A DNA stretch of 64,000 nucleotides from Altererythrobacter sp. Root672 (lineage in GTDB: Bacteria; Pseudomonadota; Alphaproteobacteria; Sphingomonadales; Sphingomonadaceae). Positions 31,711 to 41,166 of this stretch are shown here, in pieces; positions within the stretch are counted from its first letter, which is position 1, and each line of letters begins with the position of its first letter. A program made the position numbers and the translations under genes. The notes below the pieces were generated by a model that saw only the letters and a program-made list of their open reading frames with translations, was not told the DNA's origin and searched no databases. The stretch lies in contig NZ_LMHH01000001.1 of NCBI RefSeq assembly GCF_001427865.1, positions 372,001-436,000 on the forward strand, given 5' to 3'.

Positions 31711-32840
31711 GTGTCCCGCGGATCCTGCACCTCCATTCGAGCTTCGATGCCGGCGGCAAGGAGCTGCGCTGCGTTCAGCTGATCAACGCTTTCGGGCGCG
31801 ATGCGGAACACGCGATCGTTTCGGGCGATCCCGAGCGCCGCTCGGCTGCCGAACGCCTTTCCGGCGCGGCGAAGGTGTCGTGGCCCGAATTTCCCTCGCT
31901 CAAGGGCAAGCCGCTGCCGGGGAGGCTCAAGCGTCTCGCTGCTGCGATGGCGGGGTACGACCTCATCTGCACCTACAACTGGGGCGCCATGGATGCGGTC
32001 ATGGCGCACACTCTGTTCGCCGACCCCTACAAGCTGGCGCCCTTGGTTCATCACGAAGACGGCTTCAACGAAGACGAGGCCGGCGGTCTCAAGCCGCTGC
32101 GCAACTTCTACCGTGGTATCGCGCTGGGGCGGAGCTCGGCGCTGGTTGTGCCGTCGCGCACGCTCGAACGGATCGCGCTCGAGACCTGGCATCAGCCCCG
32201 GACCCGAGTGCGACTGATCCCCAACGGGATCGACACTCGCGCCTTCACCCTGCCTCCCAAGCGCGATGCCTTGCCGCGCGTGGTCAAGCGCAAAGGAGAG
32301 CTGTGGGTCGGTACGCTGACGGGCTTGCGCGTGGTCAAGAACCTGCCGCAGCTGGTCCGGGCTTTCCGGAACCTGCCCGAGGAATGGCAGCTGGTCATCG
32401 GCGGCGAGGGGCCCGAGCGCGGGGCGATCCTGGCCCAGGCGGCCACCAGTGGGATCGAAGACAGGGTTCATCTGCCCGGACAAGTCGTCCCCGCGAAGGC
32501 GGCCGCCCTGTTCGACATCTTCGCGCTTTCCTCGCTGTCCGAGCAGTTTCCGATCTCGGTGGTCGAGGCGATGGCGGCCGGCCTGCCGATCGCGGCCCCG
32601 CGGGTCGGTGACATCGCGGCCATGGTCGCGACCGACAACGGGCCGTACCTTAGCGCGCCGGGGGACGAGGCCGGCCTGGCAGCGGCCATCGCAGCGCTCG
32701 CCGCCGATCCGGCGCTGCGCAAGCGTATCGGCGAGGCCAATCGGGCCAAGGCCAAGGCCGAATATGACGAAGGACGGATGATCGAACGCTATCGCGCGCT
32801 CTACTGGGGCCTGATGAATCGGATCGGAGTCACGCGATGA
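31707..32840 (+). CDS. Glycosyltransferase, GT-B fold (GT4-like)
   Basis: The 377-residue product has the two-domain GT-B pattern. The N-terminus is RILHLHSSFDAGGKELRCVQLINAF. The linker contains VVPSRTLERIAL and LIPNGIDTRAF. The C-terminal donor domain contains GEGPERGAIL and EQFPISVVEAMAAGLPIAAPRVGDI, with the E-x7-E motif of family 4 transferases. The start codon overlaps the stop of the hydrolase gene by four bases. No polysaccharide cluster is nearby, so donor and acceptor are unknown; an envelope role is a guess from the family. Confidence 0.87.
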   Translation: MSVPRILHLHSSFDAGGKELRCVQLINAFGRDAEHAIVSGDPERRSAAERLSGAAKVSWPEFPSLKGKPLPGRLKRLAAAMAGYDLICTYNWGAMDAVMAHTLFADPYKLAPLVHHEDGFNEDEAGGLKPLRNFYRGIALGRSSALVVPSRTLERIALETWHQPRTRVRLIPNGIDTRAFTLPPKRDALPRVVKRKGELWVGTLTGLRVVKNLPQLVRAFRNLPEEWQLVIGGEGPERGAILAQAATSGIEDRVHLPGQVVPAKAAALFDIFALSSLSEQFPISVVEAMAAGLPIAAPRVGDIAAMVATDNGPYLSAPGDEAGLAAAIAALAADPALRKRIGEANRAKAKAEYDEGRMIERYRALYWGLMNRIGVTR

Positions 32841-32951
32841 GCTTTCAGCCAAGGTTCACCGCGGCGGGGACAGAGGCGACTCCGCAATTGAAAAGGCGCG
32901 GCCATCCGTTAAACAGCGCGCCGACCAATTAACTCTGAATAGAAAAGTCCC

Positions 32952-33743
32952 GTGGCCCTTAGACCTGACTCCGAGAAGTCCCGTGCCGATGAGCTTGCCG
33001 AGCGCCAGACGCGCGAGCAAGAGGTCCTCTTTCGCGAGGTCGATGAGGCTGTCCGACAGGATCAGCTGGGCGGCGCGGCGAAGAAGTACGGTATCCCCGT
33101 TGCGATTGGCCTGGTTCTCGCGCTGGCGGCTTTCGGCGGCTGGCTGTGGTGGGCCGAGCATCAGGAAGGGGTGAAGGAAGAGCGCTCGGAGCAGCTCATC
33201 ACCGCTTTCGATCGGCTCGAGGCCGGCCAGGTCCCGCAGGCGGACAAGGACCTTGCTGCCTTGGCCAGTGGACGTAGCGACGCCCAGGCCACTTCGGCCA
33301 AGCTCGCCCGCGCCGGCATTGCGCTCAACCAGAATCGCCACGCCGACGCGATCAAGCTCTACGAAGAAGTTTCGGCCGACGGCGGCGCTCCGCAGGCTTA
33401 TCGCGACCTCGCGACGATCCGCTCCATGGCCGCGCAGTTCGACCAGCTTGAACCGCAGAAGGTGATCGATCGCCTGAAGCCGCTCGCCACTCCGGGCAAC
33501 CCGTGGTTCGGCAGCGCCGGCGAGCTGGTTGCGATGGCCTATCTCAAGCAGAACAAACCCGACCTTGCGGGGCCGCTGTTCGCGGCGATCGCCAAGGATG
33601 AAACCGTGCCGAAATCCCTGCGTTCACGCACTCGCCAGATGGCCGGCCTTCTTGGGGTCGACGCCGTTGTCGACGTCGACAAGACGCTGGCCGAAGTACG
33701 CGAGCAGGAAGGTAGCGCTCCCGCTGCCCAGCCGGCCCAATAA
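32952..33743 (+). CDS. YfgM-like membrane-anchored TPR protein
   Basis: The 263-residue product has a cytoplasmic helix (EVLFREVDEAVRQDQLGGAAKKYG), one membrane span at about residues 48-68 (GIPVAIGLVLALAAFGGWLWW) and a periplasmic TPR-like region (SAKLARAGIALNQNRHADAIKLYEEV). This is the architecture of YfgM, an accessory subunit of the Sec translocon that links to periplasmic chaperones. The gene lies directly before bamB, as in many proteobacteria, with stop and start sharing one base. The start is GTG at 32952 with only a weak ribosome site. Confidence 0.85.
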   Translation: MALRPDSEKSRADELAERQTREQEVLFREVDEAVRQDQLGGAAKKYGIPVAIGLVLALAAFGGWLWWAEHQEGVKEERSEQLITAFDRLEAGQVPQADKDLAALASGRSDAQATSAKLARAGIALNQNRHADAIKLYEEVSADGGAPQAYRDLATIRSMAAQFDQLEPQKVIDRLKPLATPGNPWFGSAGELVAMAYLKQNKPDLAGPLFAAIAKDETVPKSLRSRTRQMAGLLGVDAVVDVDKTLAEVREQEGSAPAAQPAQ

Positions 33744-35104
33744 TGGTGAACCGATTGATGCCTAAGACTTCGCGTCTCACTACCCACGCTCGCTATCTCG
33801 CGCTGCCCTTGCTGGCGATCGCGCTTGCCGGCTGCGGTGCACTCGGCGGCAAGGATAAGCCCGGCACGCCGACCGTCGGCAATCGCACGCCGATCCTTTC
33901 GCGCATTTCGAACGATGTGAAGGCAGACCCGACGCTCGCCTCGATCACGGTCGTGCTGCCACCCGCGCAGACCAATGCCGACTGGCCGCAGGCTGGTGGC
34001 AACGCGTCGAAGACCGCTGGGCACGTCGCGCTTTCCGCCACTCCGACCCAGGCCTGGGTAGCGACGATCCCCGGATCGACCTCCGCACGCCGTCTGGCCG
34101 CTGCACCGGTCGTTGGAAGCGGAACGCTGTTCGCGGTTGATACGGCCGGCTCGGTCCATGCCTTCGACGCGACCACCGGAGCTTCGCGTTGGGTGCACCA
34201 GATCCAGGTCGCCAACGAGCTTCGCAACGCGGCATTCGGCGGCGGGGTGAGCTACTTCGAAGGCCGGGTCTACGCCACTAACGGCGCCGGCTACGTCGTT
34301 GCACTTGATGCAACGACCGGTTCGGAACTCTGGCGCGTCAGGCCGGCTGGTCCGCTGCGTGGATCGCCGACGATTGCTTTCAACACCGTTTACGTGATGA
34401 CGCAGGACAACCAGATCCATGCGCTGAATATCGCTGACGGCAGCCCGATCTGGCAGGATGCGGCCGCAACCGGTGAATCCGGCGTGTTCGGCGTAGCGGC
34501 TCCGGCTGCCGGCCAGGGCACGGTCATTGCCGGCTATTCGCAGGGCGAACTCGTCGCCTACCGTTACGAGAACGGCCGCAACTTGTGGTCGGACGCCCTG
34601 TCGCGGACCTCGATCTCGACGCAGGTCGGTACCCTGACCGACGTCGACGCCGACCCGATCATCGCCGATGGCCGCGTTTACGCGCTTGGCCAGGGTGGTC
34701 GCATGGCGGCTTACGAACTGGTGACCGGCCAGCGCCTGTGGGAACTGAGCCTGGCGGGTATCTCCACCCCCGTCATCGCCGGCGAGTGGATTTTCACCCT
34801 CACCGACGATTCGCGCATGCTCGCGATCGCCCGCAACACCGGCAAGGTGCGCTGGGTCGTCCAGCTGCCGCACTGGCGCAATCCAGAGAAGGAAACGGGC
34901 CCGATCTTCTGGACCGGTCCGGTCCTGGCCAACAATCGCCTGTGGATCGCCAGCTCTGAGGGCGAGGTCCAGTCGGTGGATGTGACGAACGGTTCGGTGA
35001 CTCCGTTCACCAAGCTGAACAGCCCGGTCTCCCTGCCGCCGATCGTGGCCGGTGGAACGATGTACATCCTCGACGACGGCGGCCGCATCACCGCTTGGCG
35101 GTAA
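33743..35104 (+). CDS. bamB: Outer-membrane assembly lipoprotein BamB
   Basis: BamB is the beta-propeller lipoprotein of the outer-membrane protein assembly complex. The 453-residue product has a lipoprotein signal ending ALAGC (Cys31 counting from ATG 33743) and repeated PQQ-type propeller motifs such as LFAVDTAGSVHAFDATTGASRW, VVALDATTGSELWRVRP and IHALNIADGSPIWQDA. It is longer than E. coli BamB (392), mainly in the N-terminal linker and loops. A second in-frame ATG at 33758 is also plausible. It is coupled to the YfgM gene. Confidence 0.93.
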   Translation: MVNRLMPKTSRLTTHARYLALPLLAIALAGCGALGGKDKPGTPTVGNRTPILSRISNDVKADPTLASITVVLPPAQTNADWPQAGGNASKTAGHVALSATPTQAWVATIPGSTSARRLAAAPVVGSGTLFAVDTAGSVHAFDATTGASRWVHQIQVANELRNAAFGGGVSYFEGRVYATNGAGYVVALDATTGSELWRVRPAGPLRGSPTIAFNTVYVMTQDNQIHALNIADGSPIWQDAAATGESGVFGVAAPAAGQGTVIAGYSQGELVAYRYENGRNLWSDALSRTSISTQVGTLTDVDADPIIADGRVYALGQGGRMAAYELVTGQRLWELSLAGISTPVIAGEWIFTLTDDSRMLAIARNTGKVRWVVQLPHWRNPEKETGPIFWTGPVLANNRLWIASSEGEVQSVDVTNGSVTPFTKLNSPVSLPPIVAGGTMYILDDGGRITAWR

Positions 35105-35156
35105 TCCGCAGCCAGGCGTTACCGGGCCTTTAACCGTTGTGAGCTAGGGCGCGCCT

Positions 35157-36509
35157 ATGAGCGCGTCCTCCTCAACGCCTGCACAACGCCCTGCGAGCGA
35201 CGTTTCGCCGTGGGTCGGCCTGGTCGGCGTCATGACGCTGCTCGGGTGGATTGCGTTTGCCCGGCTGTGGCCGGAAATCTCCACCGCGTTCGACCTTCCC
35301 GTGAGGCGCGAGGTCTTGTCGGGGCCGCATTCCGCACTCGTGGCGATGATTCTTTCCGGCCTCGCCATGGCTGCGTGGTCATTGTTCGTCGACAAGGTGC
35401 ATCGCCGCCCTTCGACCGGCATCGACTGGAGCCGCCCGCGCCCGCTCTCGTCCGTCATCGAGGTCTCATTGACCAAGATCGCAGGCCTCTGGGCGACCTG
35501 GATCGTCATCGGCGCCTTCTATTGCCTCGGGCGGTGGTACTGGAGCGGGCAGTACCTGTTCGCCATGGACGTGATCTTTTCGGCAGCGATCCCGCTGTTT
35601 GCCCTGTCCGTCCCCTACGTGCTGTGGCTCGATCGCTACCTGAAGGAGCCGCGCGACCACGCCTGGCACTTCGGCGCCATGTTCATGAGCCGCGAGCCGT
35701 GGGACGCCGGTGAGGTCAAACGCCACTGGCGCGCATGGATCATCAAGGGCTTCTTCTGCGCGTTCATGATCTCGATCCTGCCACCGGGCTTTGCCGGCGT
35801 AGTGGAGGCCGACTTCGGCGCCATGGTTCACGACCCGGCACAGCTTGGCGGTCGGCTGTTCGAGTTGCTGTTCGTGATCGATGTGCAGATCGGCACCGTC
35901 GGTTACCTGCTGACACTGCGCCCACTCGACGCGCATATCCGCAGCGGCAATCCGTTCCTCGCCGGTTGGGTCGCTGCGCTGATCTGTTACCCGCCCGTGG
36001 TTCTCGTGATGATGGGGGGCAGCGGCATCCTGCAATACGAATACCAGACCGCTGGTTGGGGGCATTGGCTGGCGGGCTACGATGTGCTGCTGTGGGCCTG
36101 GGCGGCAATGCTGCTGACCCTGACCGCGATATATGCCTGGGCGACTTTCGCGTTCGGCATCCGCTTTTCCAACCTCACTTATCGCGGCGTGCTGACCGAC
36201 GGGCCGTACCGCTTCACGCGGCATCCGGCTTACGTGTCCAAGAACCTGTTCTGGTGGCTTTCGGCCATGCCTTTCCTGGTGACTAGCGGGTCGCTGTTGG
36301 AGGCCGTGCGCAACACGGTGTTCCTCGGCGTCATCAGCGCGATCTACTACTGGCGCGCCCGGACCGAGGAGGCGCATCTCCTGTCCGAGGACGCGAAGTA
36401 CCGCGAGTACCATTCGTGGATGGCCGAACACGGCCTCATCACTGCGCCACTGACGCGCCTGCTATCACGAGCGCGTCCGCGCCGCTTGCAGGTGCAGCCG
36501 GCGGAGTAA
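35157..36509 (+). CDS. Isoprenylcysteine carboxyl methyltransferase-like membrane protein
   Basis: The 450-residue product is very hydrophobic, with about eight helices. Its last third carries the ICMT/PEMT signature: GPYRFTRHPAYVSKNLFWW, then RARTEEAHLLSEDAKYREY, which bind S-adenosylmethionine in characterised relatives. The first 300 residues are extra membrane sequence not found in the short ICMT proteins, so the substrate is probably a lipid or small isoprenoid, not a protein. The ATG at 35157 has no good ribosome site. Its stop is one base from the convergent ubiA stop. The exact reaction is unknown. Confidence 0.78.
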   Translation: MSASSSTPAQRPASDVSPWVGLVGVMTLLGWIAFARLWPEISTAFDLPVRREVLSGPHSALVAMILSGLAMAAWSLFVDKVHRRPSTGIDWSRPRPLSSVIEVSLTKIAGLWATWIVIGAFYCLGRWYWSGQYLFAMDVIFSAAIPLFALSVPYVLWLDRYLKEPRDHAWHFGAMFMSREPWDAGEVKRHWRAWIIKGFFCAFMISILPPGFAGVVEADFGAMVHDPAQLGGRLFELLFVIDVQIGTVGYLLTLRPLDAHIRSGNPFLAGWVAALICYPPVVLVMMGGSGILQYEYQTAGWGHWLAGYDVLLWAWAAMLLTLTAIYAWATFAFGIRFSNLTYRGVLTDGPYRFTRHPAYVSKNLFWWLSAMPFLVTSGSLLEAVRNTVFLGVISAIYYWRARTEEAHLLSEDAKYREYHSWMAEHGLITAPLTRLLSRARPRRLQVQPAE

Positions 36510-36510
36510 T

Positions 36511-37413
36511 TCAGGCGTTGCCGACCACCAGGCAGGCGGCGGCGACCAACAGTCCGGCGAACCGGTTGGAGCGGAACCGCGCCAGCGGGTTGTCCGGGTC
36601 GGTCGGATCGAGCGTGAAGGCCTGCCACATCAGGTGCAGCGCGACGGGCAGCAACGCGACCAAGGCGACCCAGTCTTCCCGCAACAGCCAGAAGGCGAGG
36701 CCCCACAGGCTCAGCGCCAGGGCATAGAACGCGATCACGCCTGCCTGCACGTTGGCGCCCAGCCGCAGCGCGCTAGAGCGGATACCGACCAGCGCGTCGT
36801 CCTCTCGGTCCTGCAGGGCGTAGATCGTGTCGTAGCCGATGCACCAGAAGATGCTCCCGGCGTAGAGCGCAGCGAGCACGTCCAGCCGGTCGGAGCGCAT
36901 GGCGACCCAGCCTACCGGCGCACCCCAGGTGAACACCAAACCAAGCCACGCCTGGGGCCACCAGGTGATCCGTTTCATGAAGGGATAAGCAGCGACGAGG
37001 CCAAGGCTCGCCAGCGCCACGATCTGCGCTTCGAGCCGCAGTTGGAACAACACCACCAGTCCCACGCCGCACAGCACGAACAGCCACACCCATGCGGCCT
37101 TGGCACTCACTCGCCCGCTCGCGACAGGGCGGCTGGCGGTGCGCGCAACCTGCCGGTCGAGATCGGCGTCGACCACGTCGTTATAAACGCACCCGGCCCC
37201 ACGCATGGCGATAGCGCCGAGCAGGAGCCATAGGATCAGCTGCCATTGCAGGCCGCTGCCCGTCAGCCACACACCCCAGGCACAGGGCCAGAACAGCAGC
37301 CACCAACCAATCGGCCGGTCGAACCTCGCCAGCAGCGCGAAGTCGCGCAGCCGTTGCGGCAGGCGGGCGACTAGGCCCTTGTGTTCGCTGTCGGGGACGA
37401 TGGCTTCGGTCAT
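36511..37413 (-). CDS. ubiA: 4-hydroxybenzoate polyprenyltransferase UbiA
   Basis: UbiA attaches the polyprenyl tail to 4-hydroxybenzoate in ubiquinone synthesis. The 300-residue product has nine predicted helices and both Asp-rich motifs: NDVVDADLDRQV (first DxxxD, about residues 78-84) and YALQDREDDALVGIRSSA (second, near 200-206). RFDRPIGWWLLFWPCAWG at the N-terminus is also typical. It reads convergently to the methyltransferase-like gene and divergently from the AlkD-like gene. Assignment is firm from these motifs. Confidence 0.95.
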   Translation of the reverse strand: MTEAIVPDSEHKGLVARLPQRLRDFALLARFDRPIGWWLLFWPCAWGVWLTGSGLQWQLILWLLLGAIAMRGAGCVYNDVVDADLDRQVARTASRPVASGRVSAKAAWVWLFVLCGVGLVVLFQLRLEAQIVALASLGLVAAYPFMKRITWWPQAWLGLVFTWGAPVGWVAMRSDRLDVLAALYAGSIFWCIGYDTIYALQDREDDALVGIRSSALRLGANVQAGVIAFYALALSLWGLAFWLLREDWVALVALLPVALHLMWQAFTLDPTDPDNPLARFRSNRFAGLLVAAACLVVGNA

Positions 37414-37459
37414 GCGCGACGCCCTATAAGATTCGCGAGGTTAGGGCTAGGAGAGCGGC

Positions 37460-38161
37460 ATGCCGCCCGCGAAGTCCGAAATGGCCGTTACCTTGCGTGC
37501 GGCGCTTGTCGAAGCAGCTGATCCTTCGCGTGCGCCCGGCATGCAGGCCTACATGAAATCGGCCATGCCCTACCTCGGCGTTTCGGCGGTGCCCTTGCGC
37601 AAGGTGTGCCGGAACCTCTTCGCCGGACTGTCCTGGGCCGACAGCGACGCCTGGCAAGCTGAGGTGCTGGCGATCTGGCGCGGCGCCGAATTTCGCGAGG
37701 AGCGCTACGCCGCGATCGAACTCACCGGGGTGCGCGGTGCGCGCGCTTTCCAGCGGCTCGATGCCCTCGGAATGTACGAGGAAATGATCGTGAGCGGCGC
37801 CTGGTGGGACTACGTCGATGCCATCGTCGGCCAGCGCTTCTGGCCGATCCTCAAGACCGAGGGCGAGCCGATGAAGCAAACCATGCTCGCCTGGAGCACT
37901 GACGACAACATGTGGAAGCGGCGCAGCGCGATCCTCTGCCAGCTCAAGGGCAAGCAGGAGACCGATCTCGACCTGCTCTATGCCTGCATCGAGCCCTCGC
38001 TGGATTCGAAGGCGTTCTTCCTGCGCAAGGCGATCGGCTGGGCGCTGCGGCAATATGCCTGGACCGATCCCGCGGAAGTCCGTCGCTACGTCGCCGAGAA
38101 GGCCGACAGTCTCAGCGGCCTGAGCCAGCGCGAGGCGTTGAAGAATATTGCGGTGAACTAG
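37460..38161 (+). CDS. DNA alkylation repair protein (AlkD-type HEAT-repeat glycosylase)
   Basis: The 233-residue product matches the AlkC/AlkD HEAT-like family: MQAYMKSAMPYLGVSAVPLRKVCRNLF, then WRGAEFREERYAAIELTG, WWDYVDAIVGQRFWPIL and KAFFLRKAIGWALRQYAWTDPAEVRRYV. In characterised AlkD the W-x-x-x-D and related aromatic residues grip alkylated bases; the WWDYVD stretch fits. AGGAG lies six bases before ATG 37460. A second ATG seven codons downstream is possible. It is followed closely by rsmE on the same strand. Confidence 0.86.
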   Translation: MPPAKSEMAVTLRAALVEAADPSRAPGMQAYMKSAMPYLGVSAVPLRKVCRNLFAGLSWADSDAWQAEVLAIWRGAEFREERYAAIELTGVRGARAFQRLDALGMYEEMIVSGAWWDYVDAIVGQRFWPILKTEGEPMKQTMLAWSTDDNMWKRRSAILCQLKGKQETDLDLLYACIEPSLDSKAFFLRKAIGWALRQYAWTDPAEVRRYVAEKADSLSGLSQREALKNIAVN

Positions 38162-38181
38162 GACGCGGGTAGTAGGTGCAA

Positions 38182-38925
38182 ATGCCCGCCACACCCGCCT
38201 GGCCCCCGCGCAGCGCGCCGCGCCTGTTCGTACCTGGACCTTTGACCGAGGGAGGTGTGGTCACGCTCGACGGACCGCAGGCCCATTACCTGCTGCGGGT
38301 GATGCGCGTGGCAGAAGGCGACGCAGTGATCCTGTGTGACGATCTGACCGGCGAATGGGCGGGCAAGGTGACCCAGGCCGGCAAGCGCGACCTCACGCTC
38401 GATCTCGTCGAGCGCTTGCGCCCGCGCGAACAGGTGCCGGACTTGTGGCTCTGTGCCGCGCTGCTCAAGAAGGATCGGTTCGATCTCGTGCTCGAAAAGG
38501 CGACCGAGCTTGGCGTGCGGCGCATCCAGCCCGTGCTGATGCGGCGGTGCGTGGCCGATAAGCTCAACCTCGAACGGGCGCGTGCAGTCGTGACCGAAGC
38601 GGCCGAACAATGTGCTCGGACGGCGCTGCCTGAACTCGCTGAGCCGGTGAAGCTCGACGCCCTGCTGCGCGACTGGCCAGCGGAGCGGACATTGTTCTTC
38701 GCCGATGAACTTGGCGGCGGCCCGGCCGCCGCGGCCTTTGCCGCGCATCTGGGACCGGCGGCGTTGCTCGTCGGGCCCGAAGGTGGCTTCGATGACGCCG
38801 AACGAGAGGCCGTGCGAGCCGCTCCGCAAGCGCGCCCGATCACGCTCGGCCCGCGTATCCTGCGCGGCGAAACGGCTGCGATTGCGGCCACCGCCGTGTG
38901 GATGGGAAGCATCGGTGATTGGTAG
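38182..38925 (+). CDS. rsmE: 16S rRNA m3U1498 methyltransferase RsmE
   Basis: RsmE methylates N3 of U1498 in 16S rRNA. The 247-residue product has a PUA-like N-terminus (PRLFVPGPL, then HYLLRVMRVAEGD) and a SPOUT methyltransferase domain with KKDRFDLVLEKATELGVRRIQPV, LLVGPEGGF and LGPRILRGETA, which form the knotted S-adenosylmethionine site. I prefer ATG 38182 to a GTG two codons before because the AGG upstream is then better spaced. It precedes gshA. Confidence 0.94.
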   Translation: MPATPAWPPRSAPRLFVPGPLTEGGVVTLDGPQAHYLLRVMRVAEGDAVILCDDLTGEWAGKVTQAGKRDLTLDLVERLRPREQVPDLWLCAALLKKDRFDLVLEKATELGVRRIQPVLMRRCVADKLNLERARAVVTEAAEQCARTALPELAEPVKLDALLRDWPAERTLFFADELGGGPAAAAFAAHLGPAALLVGPEGGFDDAEREAVRAAPQARPITLGPRILRGETAAIAATAVWMGSIGDW

Positions 38926-38986
38926 ATTCCCGTAGCCATGCAAATTGCGCTGGCGCGGTTCGCAAGGCTCGCCTAACGGCCCGGCC

Positions 38987-40357
38987 ATGAGTACGCGCAA
39001 GACGTCCGAAGGGGAGGAACTGCGGATCGAGCGGCGTGAGCAGCTCGTCGAACCCATGCAGGCGGGCGAAAAGCCCATCATCAACTGGCGCATCGGCACC
39101 GAGCACGAAAAGCTGGTCTTCTCGCTGACTGATCATCACGCCCCCTCCTATGAAGAACCGGGCGGCATCCACTCGCTGCTGTTCGCTCTGACGCGCTACG
39201 GCTGGAAGCCGGTCTACGAGGGCGAGAACGTCATCGCGCTCGAAGGGCCTGACGGCAACGTCAGCCTCGAACCCGCAGGCCAGCTCGAACTTTCCGGCGC
39301 CCCGCTCGACAACTTGCACCAGACTTGCGCCGAGACCGGCCGCCATCTGGAGCAGGTCAAGGAAGTCGGCGAGGCGCTGGGCGTGGGTTACCTCGGCCTC
39401 GGCATGTGGCCCGACAAGCGGCGTGATGAGCTGCCGATAATGCCCAAGGGCCGCTACGAGATCATGCTGCGGCACATGCCGCGCGTGGGCTCGATGGGGC
39501 TCGACATGATGCTGCGGACTTGCACGATCCAGGTGAACCTGGACTACGCCTCCGAAGCCGACATGGTGAAGAAGTTCCGCGTCGGCCTGGCTCTGCAGCC
39601 GCTGGCCACCGCGTTGTTCGCCAATTCGCCGTTCACCGAGGACAAGCCCAACGGCTTCCTCAGCTATCGCAGCCACATCTGGTCGGACACCGATCCGCAC
39701 CGCACCGGCATGCTGCCGTTCGTGTTCGAGGACGGTTTCGGATACGAACGCTATGTCGACTACATGCTCGACGTGCCGATGTATTTCGTGTTCCGTGACG
39801 GCAAGTACATCGACGCCGCCGGACAGAGCTTCCGCGACTTCATGCAAGGCCGCCTGCCGGCGCTGCCGGGCGAACTGCCGACCGCTAGCGACTGGACCGA
39901 TCACCTTTCCACCGCATTCCCCGAGGTCCGGCTCAAGAGCTTCCTCGAGATGCGCGGTGCCGATGGCGGCCCGTGGAACCGGATCTGTGCGCTGCCAGCG
40001 CTGTGGGTCGGCCTGCTTTACGATGGCGCCGCGCTCGATGCGGCGTGGGACCTGGTCAAGAACTGGTCGATGGACGAGCGCGAGGCGCTGCGTAATGCGG
40101 TGCCCAAGCTCGCGCTCGACGCACCGATACCGGGCGGCGGTATCTTGCGCGACCTCGCGGGCCCTGCGCTCGAGATCGCCAGCGCCGGGCTCAACGCTCG
40201 CGCGCGGTTCAACGCTGGCGGCGATAGCGAAGCCGGTTTTCTCGAACCGCTTCAGGAGATTGTCGCAAGCGGCAAGGTTCCGGCCCAGCGCCTGCTCGAC
40301 AAGTTCCACGGCGAGTGGGGTCAGGACATTTCCCGGGTTTACGAAGAGAGCTTCTAG
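38987..40357 (+). CDS. gshA: Glutamate-cysteine ligase, plant/alphaproteobacterial type
   Basis: This enzyme makes gamma-glutamylcysteine, the first step of glutathione synthesis. The 456-residue product has the GCS2-type sequence KPIINWRIGTEHEKLVF, VIALEGPDGNVSLEPAGQLELSGAPLDNLHQTC, YLGLGMWPDKRRDELPIMPKGRYEIM and GSMGLDMMLRTCTIQVNLDYASEADM. Active-site Glu and Arg residues of the family are within these blocks. ATG 38987 is preferred to a TTG 14 codons upstream. A PPK2 gene follows after 32 bases. Confidence 0.94.
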   Translation: MSTRKTSEGEELRIERREQLVEPMQAGEKPIINWRIGTEHEKLVFSLTDHHAPSYEEPGGIHSLLFALTRYGWKPVYEGENVIALEGPDGNVSLEPAGQLELSGAPLDNLHQTCAETGRHLEQVKEVGEALGVGYLGLGMWPDKRRDELPIMPKGRYEIMLRHMPRVGSMGLDMMLRTCTIQVNLDYASEADMVKKFRVGLALQPLATALFANSPFTEDKPNGFLSYRSHIWSDTDPHRTGMLPFVFEDGFGYERYVDYMLDVPMYFVFRDGKYIDAAGQSFRDFMQGRLPALPGELPTASDWTDHLSTAFPEVRLKSFLEMRGADGGPWNRICALPALWVGLLYDGAALDAAWDLVKNWSMDEREALRNAVPKLALDAPIPGGGILRDLAGPALEIASAGLNARARFNAGGDSEAGFLEPLQEIVASGKVPAQRLLDKFHGEWGQDISRVYEESF

Positions 40358-40389
40358 CGCCGATACAGCAGCTTGCCGGAGGTCATTCG

Positions 40390-41166
40390 ATGAGCAAGCT
40401 CAAGCGTAAGGACTACGAAGAAGCCCTCAAGCCGATGCAGCGCGAGCTGATCGAGCTTGCCCGCTGGGTCAAGCATACCGGCGCGCGCGTCGTGGTGCTG
40501 TTCGAAGGGCGGGACAGCGCGGGGAAGGGCGGGGCAGTCAATGCTATCAGCCGGCACCTCAATCCTCGGCAATGCCACATCGTTGCCCTCGGAACCCCGA
40601 CCGAGCGCGAGGCGGGCCAGTGGTACTTCCAACGCTACGTCACGCACCTGCCCGCGGCCGGGGAAATCGTGCTGTTCGACCGCAGCTGGTACAACCGCGC
40701 CGGGGTTGAGCATGTCATGGGCTTCGCGACGCCCGCTCAGGTCGACGCGTTCCTGAAGGTGACGCCAGTGTTCGAGAAGCTGCTCGTCGATGACGGCGTA
40801 TTGCTGCTCAAGTATTGGCTGTGTTGTGACCAGGACAAGCAGGAGGAACGGTTCGCCGAGCGGGCCGAGGATCCCCTGAAGGGCTGGAAGCTCTCGCCGA
40901 TCGATATCACCGCGCGCGAACAATACGAAGACTACACCCGCGCTCGCGAAGCAATGCTGCGCGCCACGCATACCGAGCATGCGCCATGGACCCTGGTTGA
41001 TTTCAACAACCAACGGATTGGCCGTCTGACGCTTATCCAGGACCTGCTCCAGCGTGTTCCTGATACCAGGGTCCAGGACATCCCGGTCGAGCTGCCTCCG
41101 CTCATCCGCAAGCCGAGCGAGGAGACCTTTGGAATCCTGAAACCCCTGCCGGATTACGAGCCTTGA
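40390..41166 (+). CDS. ppk2: Polyphosphate kinase 2 (PPK2)
   Basis: PPK2 enzymes transfer phosphate between polyphosphate and nucleotides. The 258-residue product has the P-loop FEGRDSAGKGG (Lys46), the lid region RHLNPRQCHIVALGTPTERE, FDRSWYNRAGVEHVMGF, and WKLSPIDITAREQYEDYTRAREAMLRATHT. It is of single-domain length, so class I or III. The preferred nucleotide cannot be read from the sequence. GGAGG lies seven bases before ATG 40390. It probably shares a transcript with gshA and overlaps the next gene by four bases. Confidence 0.94.
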   Translation: MSKLKRKDYEEALKPMQRELIELARWVKHTGARVVVLFEGRDSAGKGGAVNAISRHLNPRQCHIVALGTPTEREAGQWYFQRYVTHLPAAGEIVLFDRSWYNRAGVEHVMGFATPAQVDAFLKVTPVFEKLLVDDGVLLLKYWLCCDQDKQEERFAERAEDPLKGWKLSPIDITAREQYEDYTRAREAMLRATHTEHAPWTLVDFNNQRIGRLTLIQDLLQRVPDTRVQDIPVELPPLIRKPSEETFGILKPLPDYEP

